This document shows positions 1 through 9,239 of a DNA stretch of 64,000 nt, in pieces (the first letter of the stretch is position 1; every line of letters begins with the position of its first letter). Under the pieces are notes generated by a model. That model did no database searches and was not told the DNA's origin. It saw only the letters and a program-made list of their open reading frames with translations. Source of the stretch: CAVQBJ01 sp963819075 (GTDB lineage Bacteria > Actinomycetota > Thermoleophilia > Solirubrobacterales > Solirubrobacteraceae); the NCBI GenBank assembly GCA_963819075.1, contig CAWFUP010000004.1, forward strand, positions 1 to 64,000, read 5' to 3'. The translations under genes were made by a program, and so were the position numbers.

Positions 1-601
1 TCAGCTCCAGCGCGACAAACGGTTGGCCGCGCCGCGGGCGCTCGGCGGGAAAGACACGCACGATGTTGGCCACCTGCTCGAGCATGTCCTCCAGGTCCTG
101 CGGCTTGGCCTCGTCGTGGGTTGACAGGTGAAGCTCGTAGAGGCGGTACTCGCGCCGCACGCGCAGCCGCACGCGGCGCACCGTGAAGGCGGCGAGCAGG
201 GCGCACACGGCGAGCAGGCCGAGCGCGAGCTCCCCGCCGACGATCGCCGCGAACGCGCTACCGCTGAGCCCGAGCCGCCCACCCGTGCTGTGCCTGCCCG
301 TCCGCGTCTCGCCGGCGAGCGGGCGCGTCGCGGCCGCCGGCCGCCCGGCCCGTGGCGACAGCTCGACGATGCGCCCGCGAGGCGGATCGCCGGCCCGTCG
401 TTCCCCCGGCGCGGTGCGCCGTCGGCGAGCCAGCGGCCGGCGGGTGGGGGCGCCAAGGGCCCCGTGTGTGGCGGGAGCGCCGGGGAGGGACGGGTGCAGG
501 AGGTGCTCGGCCTGGGCGGCGAGCAGCCCGCTGCCGGCCAACCCGGCGGCGATCGCGAGCAGGACCGCGAGCAGGCGAAGCGGCGAGAGACCCACGATCA
601 C
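1..601 (-). CDS. Membrane-anchored conjugation protein, N-terminal part (cut by left edge)
   Basis: Reading the minus strand from GTG at 601 gives about 200 codons open to the first base of the window, so the C-terminus is missing. The start overlaps the stop of the upstream SpoIIM-like gene as GTGA, as at other junctions of this operon. The product has a hydrophobic segment at about residues 5-30, a Pro/Arg-rich linker, a second membrane helix near residues 115-140, then a soluble part with motifs REYRLYELHLSTHDEAKP and NIVRVFPAERP. That ending looks like the start of a cytoplasmic domain of a large conjugation protein, perhaps the coupling protein or another ATPase, but no catalytic motif lies inside the window. 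The role is inferred from position after VirB4. Confidence 0.6.
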   Translation of the reverse strand, partial: MIVGLSPLRLLAVLLAIAAGLAGSGLLAAQAEHLLHPSLPGAPATHGALGAPTRRPLARRRRTAPGERRAGDPPRGRIVELSPRAGRPAAATRPLAGETRTGRHSTGGRLGLSGSAFAAIVGGELALGLLAVCALLAAFTVRRVRLRVRREYRLYELHLSTHDEAKPQDLEDMLEQVANIVRVFPAERPRRGQPFVALEL

Positions 602-1227
602 CCGAACGTCTCCAGGGCGGCCGCCACGGCGAGCAGCCCGAGACAGGGGACGGTGACGGTGAGGATGTGGCGGAGGGGCAGGCGTTGGCGGCGGCCCTGG
701 AGGTAGAGCGCGAGCGCGGCCGCGAAGGCGCCCAGCTCGACCGGGCCGTGGGGCAGCAGCGCCCGGGCCATGCGGTCGCCGTAGGCGCCCACGCCGGCGC
801 CGACGATCAGGACGTTGATCGCGATCGTGCCGGCGAGCAGCGCCTCGCCGGCGCAGCAGCGCGCGGTAGCCGCGGCCGGGCTCGCCCGGGCGGCGGGCGG
901 CGATCTGGGCGATGGCCAGCAGCGCCAGCACGGCGAGCACGGCGCGGACGTTGTGCGCGAGGATCGCGAGCGCGACGCTCGGGCGCGCGGGTAGGCCGGC
1001 GAAGCGGAAGCCGAGCAGCTCCCGTGTGCCTGCGGCGAGGCCCGCGGGCGCATCGCCGTGGCGGTCGCCAGCGCGGCGCCGGTGAGCGCCGCGGCCGTCA
1101 CGGCGGTCAGCCTCACGGTCGTCGCGCGGCGCGGTGCGACGCCGCCAAGCGCGCGCGGGCTCGGTGCTGGGCTGACCGAGCGCGGCCGGGGTGCCCCGGG
1201 AGCGACAGGACGGTGAAGCGCGGTCAT
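598..1227 (-). pseudogene. SpoIIM-like membrane protein with two compensating frameshifts
   Basis: The start ATG overlaps the preceding stop as ATGA and the stop overlaps the next gene as GTGA, so the gene sits properly in the operon. The first about 55 residues (one helix, TAVTAAALTGAALATATA) and the last about 80 residues are in one frame. The last part includes LLPHGPVELGAF and ends LAVAAALETFG, the hallmark of stage II sporulation M (SpoIIM) family membrane proteins. Between about 1055 and 845 the convincing protein is in another frame (RELLGFRFAGLPARP, then NVRAVLAVLALLAIAQ). Two opposite one-base shifts would restore a single protein of about 209 residues. Either the gene is damaged or the assembly has two indels. 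SpoIIM-like proteins are membrane proteins of unclear activity; a role in transfer is inferred from context. Confidence 0.6.
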
Positions 1228-2021
1228 CGGTGAAGCAGGCCGACGATCGCTTGCAGCGCCACTGCGGCGACGTTCAGGGCCTTCGCCGGATCCCCGGGCG
1301 CGCAGTCGGGCAACCCAGGCGCGAGGACGAGCGGAGCGGCGCGCTGGAGCGCCAGGCGCTTGATCTCCCGCACGGGGCCGCGGCGCTCGCGCGGATCGCT
1401 CGTGGCCACGATCACCTCGCGCGTGCCCGGGGGCCTGTCGAGGACGTCAAGGACGCCCGCCGCTCGGCGCACACCGGCGCGGGTGGCGGGCAGGACCCAG
1501 GCGACGTGGGAGGCGTGCTCGAGCGCGACGCGGTCGCTCTCGCTCGCGAGCGTGCCCGCGTCGATGACGGTCAACGCGTGCGCGTCGCGCGCCTGATCGA
1601 GCAACCGCTGCAGCCCGCCTCGGGCGCACGCGGCGTGATCGAAGCGCGGCGTCGTGGCGAGCACGCGCAGCCCGTCGCTGGTCGTGACAAACATCGGTCC
1701 GGTCGGCAGGCCGCCCTGGACAAGCCCCGCAAGCTCGCTCAGCGACGACGGCGTGCTCACCCCCGCGATCGCGGCGAGCCCACCCGACGGGCCGCCCGTG
1801 TCGCACACCAGCACCGGCCCTCGTTGTTCACGGGCGTAGGCGAGGGCGACGAGCAGCGCGAGCGTGCTCGCACCCGCGCCCCCGCAGAGCCCACACACCG
1901 CCAGCAGCGACCCCCGCCGCGCCGCGACAGCACGCACGCCACCATCGGGCGCGCGCCGAGCCCATGCGTCGGGCGAGGAGGGCATCACATGCGGTGGCGG
2001 TTCGCCGGCGAGCACGGTCAC
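1224..2021 (-). CDS. MinD/ParA-like ATPase of the conjugation operon
   Basis: GTG at 2021 overlaps the VirB4 stop (GTGA), giving 265 residues; an upstream extension would run far into VirB4 and is unlikely. A deviant P-loop, LCGGAGASTLALLVA, lies near residue 50 and is followed by VLVCDTGGPSGGLAA, the Walker A' type Asp of the SIMIBI class. LTVIDAGTL near residue 145 is the Walker B strand. The Lys of the usual KGGxGKT signature is replaced (GGAGAST), as in CpaE/TadZ-like and some conjugation-linked relatives, so ATP turnover may be weak. The likely role is positioning or assembly of the transfer apparatus; this is inferred from location between VirB4 and the SpoIIM-like gene. Confidence 0.75.
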   Translation of the reverse strand: MTVLAGEPPPHVMPSSPDAWARRAPDGGVRAVAARRGSLLAVCGLCGGAGASTLALLVALAYAREQRGPVLVCDTGGPSGGLAAIAGVSTPSSLSELAGLVQGGLPTGPMFVTTSDGLRVLATTPRFDHAACARGGLQRLLDQARDAHALTVIDAGTLASESDRVALEHASHVAWVLPATRAGVRRAAGVLDVLDRPPGTREVIVATSDPRERRGPVREIKRLALQRAAPLVLAPGLPDCAPGDPAKALNVAAVALQAIVGLLHR

Positions 2022-4717
2022 GCCTGGCCCTCCCCCTTCTCGCGCGGACCGCGGTCGGCGAGGGCGTGGATCGCGGCCCACACGTTTCCGCGGTGGCGCT
2101 CGATCTCGGCCTCGCGGATCGCCGCCTCGGCCGGGTCGGACGTGAAGGCCCAGTACTCGCTGGGGCCGACGCGCAGGGCGACCTTGCCGTGTCCGCGGGT
2201 GCCGTTGAGCCACAGCATCTGGGCGTGGCGGCCCTTGACCGTCTTCAGGCGCCCGAGCTCGATCGCCTCGCGGTCTGAGAGCTGCAGCGTGTCGGCGATG
2301 AACGGGATCTCCTTGGGGTTCTGGGCCAGCAGCAGCTGCTGGGAGCTGTTCCCCAGCAGCGCGACGCCGTGCTCGGTGTCAAAGTCTGAGAGCTGCTGGC
2401 TCATCGGGATCAGCGTCAACCCGAGGTGGCGCGCGCGGCGGGCCAAGTTGTTGGCATACGCGCCGGTCTCGGGGCGGCTGATCAGATGCCAGGCCTCGTC
2501 GATGAGCATCATCGAGCGCCCCCCGAACAACGGCGCGCCGGGCTGGGTGGCGGTGTGCTTGTGCGCGTCCCAGTGGGCCTGCACGGTGCTGGTCAGGTAC
2601 TCCATGACCTGGAACATCACCAGGCGAAGCTCGCTCTCCGGGCAGCGACGGGTGTCAAACACGACCAGCCGCGCGTCCAGCGGCACGGTCGTCTCGCGGT
2701 CCAGCAGATGGGCGTAGGTGCCCTGGTCGCAGTACTCCCCCAGGCGGTCGGCGAGATTGCGCAGGCTGGCGGCGACCTCCACCGCGCCATCGCTCTGGGC
2801 GTCGTTAGCCTGGGCGCGCAGCTCCGCGCGCAGCATCGACTCACGCGGACCCTGGCCGAGCGCGGCCGCCTTGGCGTACACGGCGCGGATCGCGTTGGCC
2901 AGCAGCGCGCTCTGCTGGCCGTCCAGGCCGGCCATCATGACCTGGTGCAGGGCGAGCAGGAACGCCGTCTTCTCCCGCCCCGGCCGGGCCGCATCGGGCA
3001 CGTCCCACGGGTTCAGGGCGTAGGGGGAGTCCTCGGCGCCGATCTCGATCTGCTGCGCGCCGGCGACCAGTCGCGTGAGCGTCTCGTAGTGCCCGGCTCG
3101 GTCGATGACGAACCCGCGCGCGCCCAGCGCGAGGCTGCGCGCCAGGATCACGTTGGCCGTCATCGTCTTGCCGCTGCCGCTGCGCCCGGCGATCAGCAGC
3201 GTGTAGTTGGGATGCTCGGGGTCATACGGATTCAGCAGCTCGACGGTGCGCCCGGGGTCGGCAAACGCGAACGGCACCCCGCTCGGCGAGCCGCACTGGG
3301 TGCCCACCAGCGGCAGCATGTCCGCGGCGTTGACGGTCGGGTATTTGCGCGCGCGGTGCGCGACGTCGCGGCCCAAGGGCAGGCTTGAGGGCCACAGCTC
3401 GTGCTGGCGAAACTCGCCCCGGTCCACCTTGCAGTCACCGGCGGACTCGATCGCCTCGGCGCACCAGTCCACCGCCTCGCCGTGCGCGGCCAGGTCCACG
3501 TCCGGTCCCGGGGTGCGCACCGTCTGATAGACCGAGACGCGGTACAGCCCGGCCTGCTCGCCGGTGGCCATGTCCTCGAGGATCTGGCGGTACTCGCCCT
3601 CCTGGACGTAGCGGTCAAAGTCGGGCACCCGCCCGCGCTGCTCAGAGCCCCGGTTGATCGTGAACAGGCGCCGGTAGGCGAGCTTGAGGCGCTGGCGCTC
3701 GCGGCGGCGCTCCAGCGCATGCACGTACACCGACAGCGTGTAGGGGTGGCGGGTCAGCATCGCCCGGTGAAGCCACCCCGTCCCGGTGCGCCCGGCGGTG
3801 TTGGCGACCGCGATCGTCTGCTCGACGTCGCGGTCGATCACCGCATGATGATGCGAACCGCGGAAGTCAAGGCTCGAGCGGGCGAGCGCGTCGCGCAACC
3901 GCCGGGCCGCCTCGCGCGCGGCCTGCGCGTCGCGGTGCGCGTCCAGTTCCCCGAGCACCTCCACCGCCGAGGTGGGCGGACCTGCCTTCGCGTTGGCCTT
4001 GGTCGGGTTAGAGCGGCCCCACAGCAGGCGCAGCACGGCCTCGCCGTCCAACAGCTCGGTACCGAGGCCCTCGGCCTCCAGCTCGCCGCGCAGCACGTCG
4101 ACCCGGGCGAGGTGCTCGCGCACCGCCCGGCGATGCGCCGCCAACGCCCGCGTCAACCGCCCGCCCGGCAGCGCGGTGCGCCCGCGGGCCCAGGCCAGCG
4201 TCGCGCGCGCGTCGCGGTCGCGCGGGGAGAACGGCACGATCACGTAGTGGTCGACCTGCATCGCCGCCTGGCGGTCGGCGTGGGCGCGCAGCGACTGCTC
4301 AAGCGCCGCGTACAGCCGCCACTGCGAAAGCGCGACCTCATCCCGCGCGCCGCGCTCGCGGTCCGGGGGCGGGCCGGCGCTGGCCTGCACCTGCTCACGG
4401 GCGCCGGCGAGCAGCTCGCCCAGGTTCACGGGCCGGGCCTGCACGTAGACCTGCAGCGTCTCGCCCGCGCCCAGCTGGCAGATCAGACGCTGCAGCGTGC
4501 CGGCCAGGCGGGCGCGCTCCTCGCCGGACATCAACAGCGGGTTGGGCGGACCAACCCGAAACACACGCACGAACGCGCCCTCGCCGCTGACCAGCAGCCC
4601 GCTGCGATCCAGGTACTCGACGGCGAGCAGCTCCCCGGCCTGCGGCAGGCGCGGCTCGCCGGCCAGCACCCGTGCCGCCGCGCCCCCCGGCTCGTTGGTC
4701 GCGGGCGCGCCCCTCAC
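2018..4717 (-). CDS. VirB4/TraC-family conjugation ATPase
   Basis: The 899-residue protein starts at GTG 4717, which overlaps the PrgI stop as GTGA; a GTG at 4729 is possible but less coupled. Residues about 20-330 form the VirB4 N-terminal region. Walker A (AGRSGSGKTMTAN) lies near residue 510, followed by ARGFVIDRAGHYETL. Walker B (MMLIDEAWHLI) is near residue 737, followed by LGLTLIPMSQQLSDF and a conserved-looking C-terminal segment. VirB4 proteins power substrate transfer and pilus or channel assembly at the inner face of the membrane. Length and motif order match the family. Neighbours PrgI and TrbL are its usual partners in Gram-positive transfer systems. Confidence 0.93.
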   Translation of the reverse strand: MRGAPATNEPGGAAARVLAGEPRLPQAGELLAVEYLDRSGLLVSGEGAFVRVFRVGPPNPLLMSGEERARLAGTLQRLICQLGAGETLQVYVQARPVNLGELLAGAREQVQASAGPPPDRERGARDEVALSQWRLYAALEQSLRAHADRQAAMQVDHYVIVPFSPRDRDARATLAWARGRTALPGGRLTRALAAHRRAVREHLARVDVLRGELEAEGLGTELLDGEAVLRLLWGRSNPTKANAKAGPPTSAVEVLGELDAHRDAQAAREAARRLRDALARSSLDFRGSHHHAVIDRDVEQTIAVANTAGRTGTGWLHRAMLTRHPYTLSVYVHALERRRERQRLKLAYRRLFTINRGSEQRGRVPDFDRYVQEGEYRQILEDMATGEQAGLYRVSVYQTVRTPGPDVDLAAHGEAVDWCAEAIESAGDCKVDRGEFRQHELWPSSLPLGRDVAHRARKYPTVNAADMLPLVGTQCGSPSGVPFAFADPGRTVELLNPYDPEHPNYTLLIAGRSGSGKTMTANVILARSLALGARGFVIDRAGHYETLTRLVAGAQQIEIGAEDSPYALNPWDVPDAARPGREKTAFLLALHQVMMAGLDGQQSALLANAIRAVYAKAAALGQGPRESMLRAELRAQANDAQSDGAVEVAASLRNLADRLGEYCDQGTYAHLLDRETTVPLDARLVVFDTRRCPESELRLVMFQVMEYLTSTVQAHWDAHKHTATQPGAPLFGGRSMMLIDEAWHLISRPETGAYANNLARRARHLGLTLIPMSQQLSDFDTEHGVALLGNSSQQLLLAQNPKEIPFIADTLQLSDREAIELGRLKTVKGRHAQMLWLNGTRGHGKVALRVGPSEYWAFTSDPAEAAIREAEIERHRGNVWAAIHALADRGPREKGEGQA

Positions 4718-5094
4718 GACTGCTCCCACAGCGCCGCCAGATCGAGCATCGCCACCCCGTCGCGCTCGGTCTCGTGCGCGTCTGACGCGACCACGTAGGC
4801 CTCGCGCTCGCCGCCGGGTCCGGGCAGGTAGCGGCCCTCACGCCGGCGCCAGCGCCACGCGCCCAGCACCAGGGCGCACAGGTCAAACTCCGTCTGGCTG
4901 GCCACGATCACCGGGATCACGGGCAGCGCAGCCACATACGCCGCGCTCATCGCCGCCCACATCCCCCGCACCGGGCACAGGAACTCCCCCCACGCCAGGC
5001 CCAGCAGCAGGCCGGCGAACACCGCCGCCAACTGGGCGACGCTGAACTCCCAGAAGCGCAGCTTGGCCTCCAGATGCGCCGGCGCCGCGTTCAC
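4714..5094 (-). CDS. PrgI family membrane protein
   Basis: This 126-residue protein starts at GTG 5094, overlapping the TrbL-like stop by four bases. Two adjacent hydrophobic helices (VAQLAAVFAGLLLGLAWG and AAMSAAYVAALPVIPVIV) sit in the first 65 residues, followed by a charged cytoplasmic part with WRWRRREGRYLPGP. This is the arrangement of PrgI proteins, small inner-membrane components (VirB3-like position) usually encoded immediately before VirB4. The direct 4-base coupling to VirB4 supports the call. Confidence 0.85.
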   Translation of the reverse strand: MNAAPAHLEAKLRFWEFSVAQLAAVFAGLLLGLAWGEFLCPVRGMWAAMSAAYVAALPVIPVIVASQTEFDLCALVLGAWRWRRREGRYLPGPGGEREAYVVASDAHETERDGVAMLDLAALWEQS

Positions 5095-7292
5095 AGCCAG
5101 CCACTTCCCTCGACGTCAAACCCGGGATCGCTCGGCTCCCGCGGCGGCACGCGACCCGGCCGCGACCGCGTCGCCGGGGCCGGCGCGGGCCCATTCCCCG
5201 ATGCGCCATCCTCGCCGGGGGTGTCCGCGCCGCCGGGCCGTCCGGCCGACTCGGGGTGCCGGGCGACCATCCCGTTGCCGCGCGGACCGCTGGCGCCACT
5301 GCTGCCCGGCGCGCCGCGTTGCACGCCGGTGCCGTCAGGGTCGCCGGGGCCGACGCCCGCGCCGACACTGCTCGTCGGGTCCGGGCCGGGCGCGCTCGGG
5401 GGCGATATCCGCGGCGGCGGCGATCCACTCGGTTCGTCGCTGCTGCCAACCCACTGCTGGCCTTCGGGCTCGGTGTGTTCGCGCCCACCCGCACCCGCGG
5501 GCGGCGGCCCGGACTGCTCGCCCGCCGCCGCTGGCCCATCGCTGCTCGCGGCCTGCCGCGCGGCGCCGCTGCCAGGGAGAGCCTGCTCGACGGCGTGGGC
5601 GCGCACCCCGGGCGTCGCGGCTGCCAGCGTGCGCAGCGCCTCACGCTCGCCCGCAGTCCACTCACCGGTGGCCTGATAGGCCAGGTGCTCGCGGGCGCCG
5701 GCGCCGTGCTCGGCCACCAGCTCGCCGACCGCGCGCTGCGTGCTCTCGGGCAGTGCCCGCACCGCCTCGCTGGCCTGCTCGGCCGACACCGGACTGGTGC
5801 GCTGGCGGTAGCGCGCCTCAAACACCTCGGCCTGGAAGTCCGCCTCGCGAAAGCTCGGCGTCTGCAGCCCGCCCGCGAGGGGCTGTCCCGCGGCCTGAGC
5901 CTGCGCCGTCGCCGGCGGCGCGTACGCCCGTCCCCCGTTCGCGGCGGCCGTCGCCGGCGATGTCGTGGAGCCAGCGCCCGTGGGCGCGCCGGTGCGTGCG
6001 CCGGCACCGGTGGGTGCGCCGGCGCCCGTCGCGGCCGCCCCGCCCACCGCGGTGCCGGCACCCGCGCTCGCGGCCGCCCCGGCCACGGTCGCGGCGCCGC
6101 GAAGCCGCCCCGCCGTGCGACTGTCGCCGTCCGCAGACCCGGCGCGCGACGGGCGACCGGAGCTCGGGCCGGCCACATGGGAGAGCTGCTGGCGCGCGGT
6201 GTCGCGCAGCCCAGCGCCCGCCGCATAACTGGCCGCGCGCGCCACGAACCCGCCGCTCAGCGCGCCACCGCCGAGCATCGCCACCCGCGCCAGCGCCACC
6301 GGCAGCTTGAGCATCACCCACAGCAGCACGATCGCCACCAGCGGCTGCAACAACGTGTCAAACAGCCCGCCCCCAGCGTGAAAGCCGAGCACGTCGAGGT
6401 TCACCGCCGCCGACGCGGCAAAACACAGCGCCCACAGCGCCGGCACGACCAGGCACACCAGGAACGCGCGCATCGCCACGCGCGCCACCCACGGCAGCAC
6501 CGGCCAGAGCACCACCGCCATCGGCATCCCTACAAACACCAGGATCGTCGAGACCGACACGACGATCTTCAACAGCAGCAGGCCCAAGAACAAAAGGCTC
6601 GCGGCGGCGGCGATCACGATGCCGACGAACAGCCCCAGGCCCCCGGGCAATGCGACGCCCGCCGCCAGGCCCGCGGCCAGCAGCTTGGCCGCATCATTCA
6701 CAACGCTGCCCGACCCGAGCAGACCCTGGGTGAACAGGTTCGTCAGCTGGACCGCGCTGTCAAACAGCCACGGCCAGATGGCCAGGAACAGCGCCGCGAC
6801 GACCGTGCGCGCCAAACCCTCCAGCGCCGCAAACCCGCTGTCGCCGCCCCCGGCGAATCCCGCCGCCCAAAAACGCAGCGTCGAGATCGTCGCCACCGCC
6901 CCCAAAAGCCCGCCGCCCATCGCCACCACGGTGCTCTCCAACTGAGCGACGTGGCCGTGGGTGAAATTCGGCACCGCCACCAGCCAGCCCATCAGCTCGG
7001 TGGTCACGAACCTCGAGATCGGCGAGAACAGCTGGTGGATGATCGCGTCAAACGCGCCGACGGCCAGGCCCCCGATCCCGCCGCTCACGGCGCCGATCGC
7101 CGCGCCCGGCCAGGTCAGAGGGTTCACGCTGACCGCCCGCGCCGGCGCCGCCAGCAGCGCAAACGCCACCAGTACCACGGCGAACACGGCCAGGCCGAGC
7201 ACCAGCCCGCGGACGCGCGCGCGCAGGTGAGCGCGGCCACGGGCGCGCGTCACGCCGCGTGAGCGAATCGGCACGGACACCGGTGCAGCCAC
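5091..7292 (-). CDS. TrbL/VirB6-like polytopic conjugation protein
   Basis: Start set at GTG 7292 (733 residues); GTG near 7253 is an alternative, and the longer ORF upstream overlaps the preceding gene. A signal-like helix (LVLGLAVFAVVLVAFALLAA) is followed by about seven hydrophobic segments between residues 80 and 370, including LFVGIVIAAAASLLFLGLLL and MPMAVVLWPVLPWVARVAM. The C-terminal half (about 370-733) is Ala/Gly/Pro-rich, low complexity and probably disordered. This is the layout of TrbL/VirB6-type channel proteins in actinobacterial transfer systems. The next gene, PrgI, overlaps by four bases. Confidence 0.8.
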   Translation of the reverse strand: MAAPVSVPIRSRGVTRARGRAHLRARVRGLVLGLAVFAVVLVAFALLAAPARAVSVNPLTWPGAAIGAVSGGIGGLAVGAFDAIIHQLFSPISRFVTTELMGWLVAVPNFTHGHVAQLESTVVAMGGGLLGAVATISTLRFWAAGFAGGGDSGFAALEGLARTVVAALFLAIWPWLFDSAVQLTNLFTQGLLGSGSVVNDAAKLLAAGLAAGVALPGGLGLFVGIVIAAAASLLFLGLLLLKIVVSVSTILVFVGMPMAVVLWPVLPWVARVAMRAFLVCLVVPALWALCFAASAAVNLDVLGFHAGGGLFDTLLQPLVAIVLLWVMLKLPVALARVAMLGGGALSGGFVARAASYAAGAGLRDTARQQLSHVAGPSSGRPSRAGSADGDSRTAGRLRGAATVAGAAASAGAGTAVGGAAATGAGAPTGAGARTGAPTGAGSTTSPATAAANGGRAYAPPATAQAQAAGQPLAGGLQTPSFREADFQAEVFEARYRQRTSPVSAEQASEAVRALPESTQRAVGELVAEHGAGAREHLAYQATGEWTAGEREALRTLAAATPGVRAHAVEQALPGSGAARQAASSDGPAAAGEQSGPPPAGAGGREHTEPEGQQWVGSSDEPSGSPPPRISPPSAPGPDPTSSVGAGVGPGDPDGTGVQRGAPGSSGASGPRGNGMVARHPESAGRPGGADTPGEDGASGNGPAPAPATRSRPGRVPPREPSDPGFDVEGSGWL

Positions 7293-7306
7293 CGCCGACG
7301 CCCAGA

Positions 7307-7648
7307 TCAGTCGATGATCGCGGTGACGCTGCCCAGGAACAACAGCACCCCCATCGCGGTCGCGATCAGCTGCATGCCTCGCCGCCCCCCGAACAGCAGC
7401 ACCAGCCCGCCCGCGATCAGCGCCAGCGGCGCCACCGCCGCGGTCATCACAAGCGCCGGCGTCACCAGCGCCTTCGCGCCATTGACAAACCCGCCGACAC
7501 CCGTGGCGTCGGTCGGGATGCCCGCCGCCTTGGCGACGATCGCGACACGCACACCAAAGCGCAGCTCGACCACGACCGCGAACACCGCCACGGCCCAGAG
7601 CGTCAGGCTCCACCGCAGATGACGATGAGAACCATGAATCGGGATCAC
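7307..7648 (-). CDS. Small three-helix membrane protein, VirB2/TrbC pilin-like
   Basis: The start is GTG at 7648 because a perfect AGGAGG lies seven bases upstream; the longer ORF starting at 7699 lacks this. The 113-residue product has helices SLTLWAVAVFAVVVELRFG, ALVMTAAVAPLALIAGGLVL and GMQLIATAMGVLLFLGSV. It ends only 14 bases before the TrbL-like start. Size, helix pattern and position directly before TrbL resemble VirB2/TrbC-type subunits. No signal-peptidase site is obvious, so this is inference. The strong ribosome site suggests high expression, as expected for a structural subunit. The 219 bases upstream hold no gene that I can see and may contain the promoter of this block. Confidence 0.6.
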   Translation of the reverse strand: MIPIHGSHRHLRWSLTLWAVAVFAVVVELRFGVRVAIVAKAAGIPTDATGVGGFVNGAKALVTPALVMTAAVAPLALIAGGLVLLFGGRRGMQLIATAMGVLLFLGSVTAIID

Positions 7649-7867
7649 GGAGAACCTCCTGGACGCTTGACCGCTAATCGGCGCGCCGTTCGCGCGCACG
7701 ACCGGCCAAGTACCGCTCCAGGCTGCGGGCGCCTCGTTCTCGCCGGCGGCGCCCGAACGCCAACCGCCACGAGGTACTCCCGGGCGCGCCGAGGGACACC
7801 TTCGCCGGACCGGCCGCGGATCCGCGCCCCCCGCGGGTGCGCCGCCGGCCCGGCGGCGCCGGGCCGA

Positions 7868-8713
7868 TCAGAACGCGGGAATGCCGGGAGGCGCGTTGGG
7901 ATGCGTCGGGCGCTCCCAATGCGGCCCGGCCATCTCGCGGAACCGCGCGACGTCCCCCACCCCGAGGCCGTACTCGCCGCCGAAGTGCTCAAGCCACGGG
8001 ATGAGCGAGTCCCGCCCCATGATCCAGCCGCTCACCGGCTCGGCCCCCGGCTCGCTGGCCAGATGCCACTCGCGCGGCTCAACGTCCAGCGCCAGCGCCC
8101 TGCAGATGCCCACCCGCACCGGCCCCGGATAGCCCGGCAGCAACTCCTTGACACGCCCGGCCACCCGGGCCAGCACCGCCGGCTCATGCCACGGCGGCGG
8201 ACCCGGAATCGTCCAGATCGCAAACACCCCCGTCTCACCCAGCACCAGAAACGGGATCCGACACCCGGCACGCAACACGTAGCGCTCCACCAACCACCGA
8301 TCCACAGCCAGCGACTCCAACACCCGCGCCACCTTGGCCTCGGTGACCGCCAAGCGCCGGGAGTGATCGACATACCGCGCCAGCGGCTCGAGCACCGCCG
8401 ACGAGTAGCGCGAGTCGGTGAACGCCGGCGGGGGCCCAGGATCGCCGACCTCCCACCGCTCGCTCGAGGCGGCATCGCGTACGGAGCCTGGCGATCGCGC
8501 TTCTGCCCCGTCGGGTACCTGGGCCCGCGGCGCATCTGCCTCACCGGTCCCCGGCTGCGGGGCGTCGCGCGGTGATTGGACCACGGCCGGCGCCGCCGTC
8601 CCCCCCGGGCCACGCCGAAGCGATCCGCGTCGCCGACGCCAAACCCTGATCAGGCCGCCGGCGACGAGCGCGACCGCGAACAACCAGACGACGACGTCAA
8701 ACACGAGCTCCAC
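7868..8713 (-). CDS. Membrane-anchored NERD-like protein
   Basis: GTG at 8713 gives 281 residues starting with one membrane helix (VFDVVVWLFAVALVAGGLI), an Arg-rich stop-transfer sequence and a Pro/Ala-rich linker. The C-terminal half has KVARVLESLAVDRWLVERY, PFLVLGETGVFAIWTIPGPP and PGPVRVGICRALALDVEP. The order of an alpha helix and then strands with G-x-x-G-V-F-x-I resembles the NERD (nuclease-related) fold, but the usual catalytic Asp/Glu-x-Lys is not clear, so activity is doubtful. It lies in the same direction as the transfer operon, with 36 bases to the upstream gene. Confidence 0.55.
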   Translation of the reverse strand: MELVFDVVVWLFAVALVAGGLIRVWRRRRGSLRRGPGGTAAPAVVQSPRDAPQPGTGEADAPRAQVPDGAEARSPGSVRDAASSERWEVGDPGPPPAFTDSRYSSAVLEPLARYVDHSRRLAVTEAKVARVLESLAVDRWLVERYVLRAGCRIPFLVLGETGVFAIWTIPGPPPWHEPAVLARVAGRVKELLPGYPGPVRVGICRALALDVEPREWHLASEPGAEPVSGWIMGRDSLIPWLEHFGGEYGLGVGDVARFREMAGPHWERPTHPNAPPGIPAF

Positions 8714-8748
8714 CCCACCCGGACCGCCGGCCGCGAGCACCACCGACC

Positions 8749-9120
8749 TCACCAGCGAGCTCGACGCCCCGCACGCTTCTCGGCGCCGAGCGACCCGTGG
8801 CGGGCCGACTTCGCGGCCCGCCGCGCCGATGTGAGCGTGAGATTGGCCACACACGTCGTGGCAACCCAGCCACCGGCCACGGGATACAGCGGCAAGGCAC
8901 ACGCATCCGCCAGCACCAGGTAGTACGGCGCCGGGCGCGCGGCATTCACCCACGGCGGCTCGACCGCAGTGAGCTCCCCCACGCCCACCAGACGCTCCAG
9001 CTCGGCCCGCGCCGCGTCAAGCTCCAACCCGGCTTTCACGCGACGGCGGTACTGCTCCACCGCGTGAGCGCTTACGCGCACGCTGCCAGGCGTGGGCTGA
9101 TGCTCGGCGTGCTCGCTCAC
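8749..9120 (-). CDS. Hypothetical small protein of the conjugation operon
   Basis: The most likely start is GTG 9120 (123 residues, beginning SEHAEHQPTPGSVRVSAHAV); the longer ORF to 9270 contains Cys/Arg-rich sequence unlike a protein start. A helical segment (AVEQYRRRVKAGLELDAAR, AELERLVGVGEL) is followed by strand-like PYYLVLADACALPLYP and GGWVATTCVANLTL. I do not recognise the family. It is the first gene of the transfer block on this strand and has no visible strong ribosome site. Confidence 0.5.
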   Translation of the reverse strand: MSEHAEHQPTPGSVRVSAHAVEQYRRRVKAGLELDAARAELERLVGVGELTAVEPPWVNAARPAPYYLVLADACALPLYPVAGGWVATTCVANLTLTSARRAAKSARHGSLGAEKRAGRRARW

Positions 9121-9239
9121 GATCACGAAACCGTAGCTCGCCAAGAGGCGCGCGCTGACGCGCGCGCCGCCGAGCACCGCGGAAATTCCGGAATGCTCAG
9201 GGCGGTAGACCCGTGCGCGCGCGATCTCGGTCGCGGAGC

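Noticed and set aside
1191..2717. Plus-strand ORF of 508 residues
   Set aside because: Covers the MinD-like and VirB4 genes on the other strand, which have motifs and coupled starts; no recognisable protein.
3401..4798. Long plus-strand ORF of 465 residues opposite VirB4
   Set aside because: It is antisense to a clear VirB4 ATPase; composition (His/Gln/Arg/Ala) is typical of a shadow frame in GC-rich DNA.
5256..7262. Long plus-strand ORF of 668 residues
   Set aside because: Antisense to the TrbL-like gene; Arg-, Gln- and His-rich shadow without a domain or start signal.
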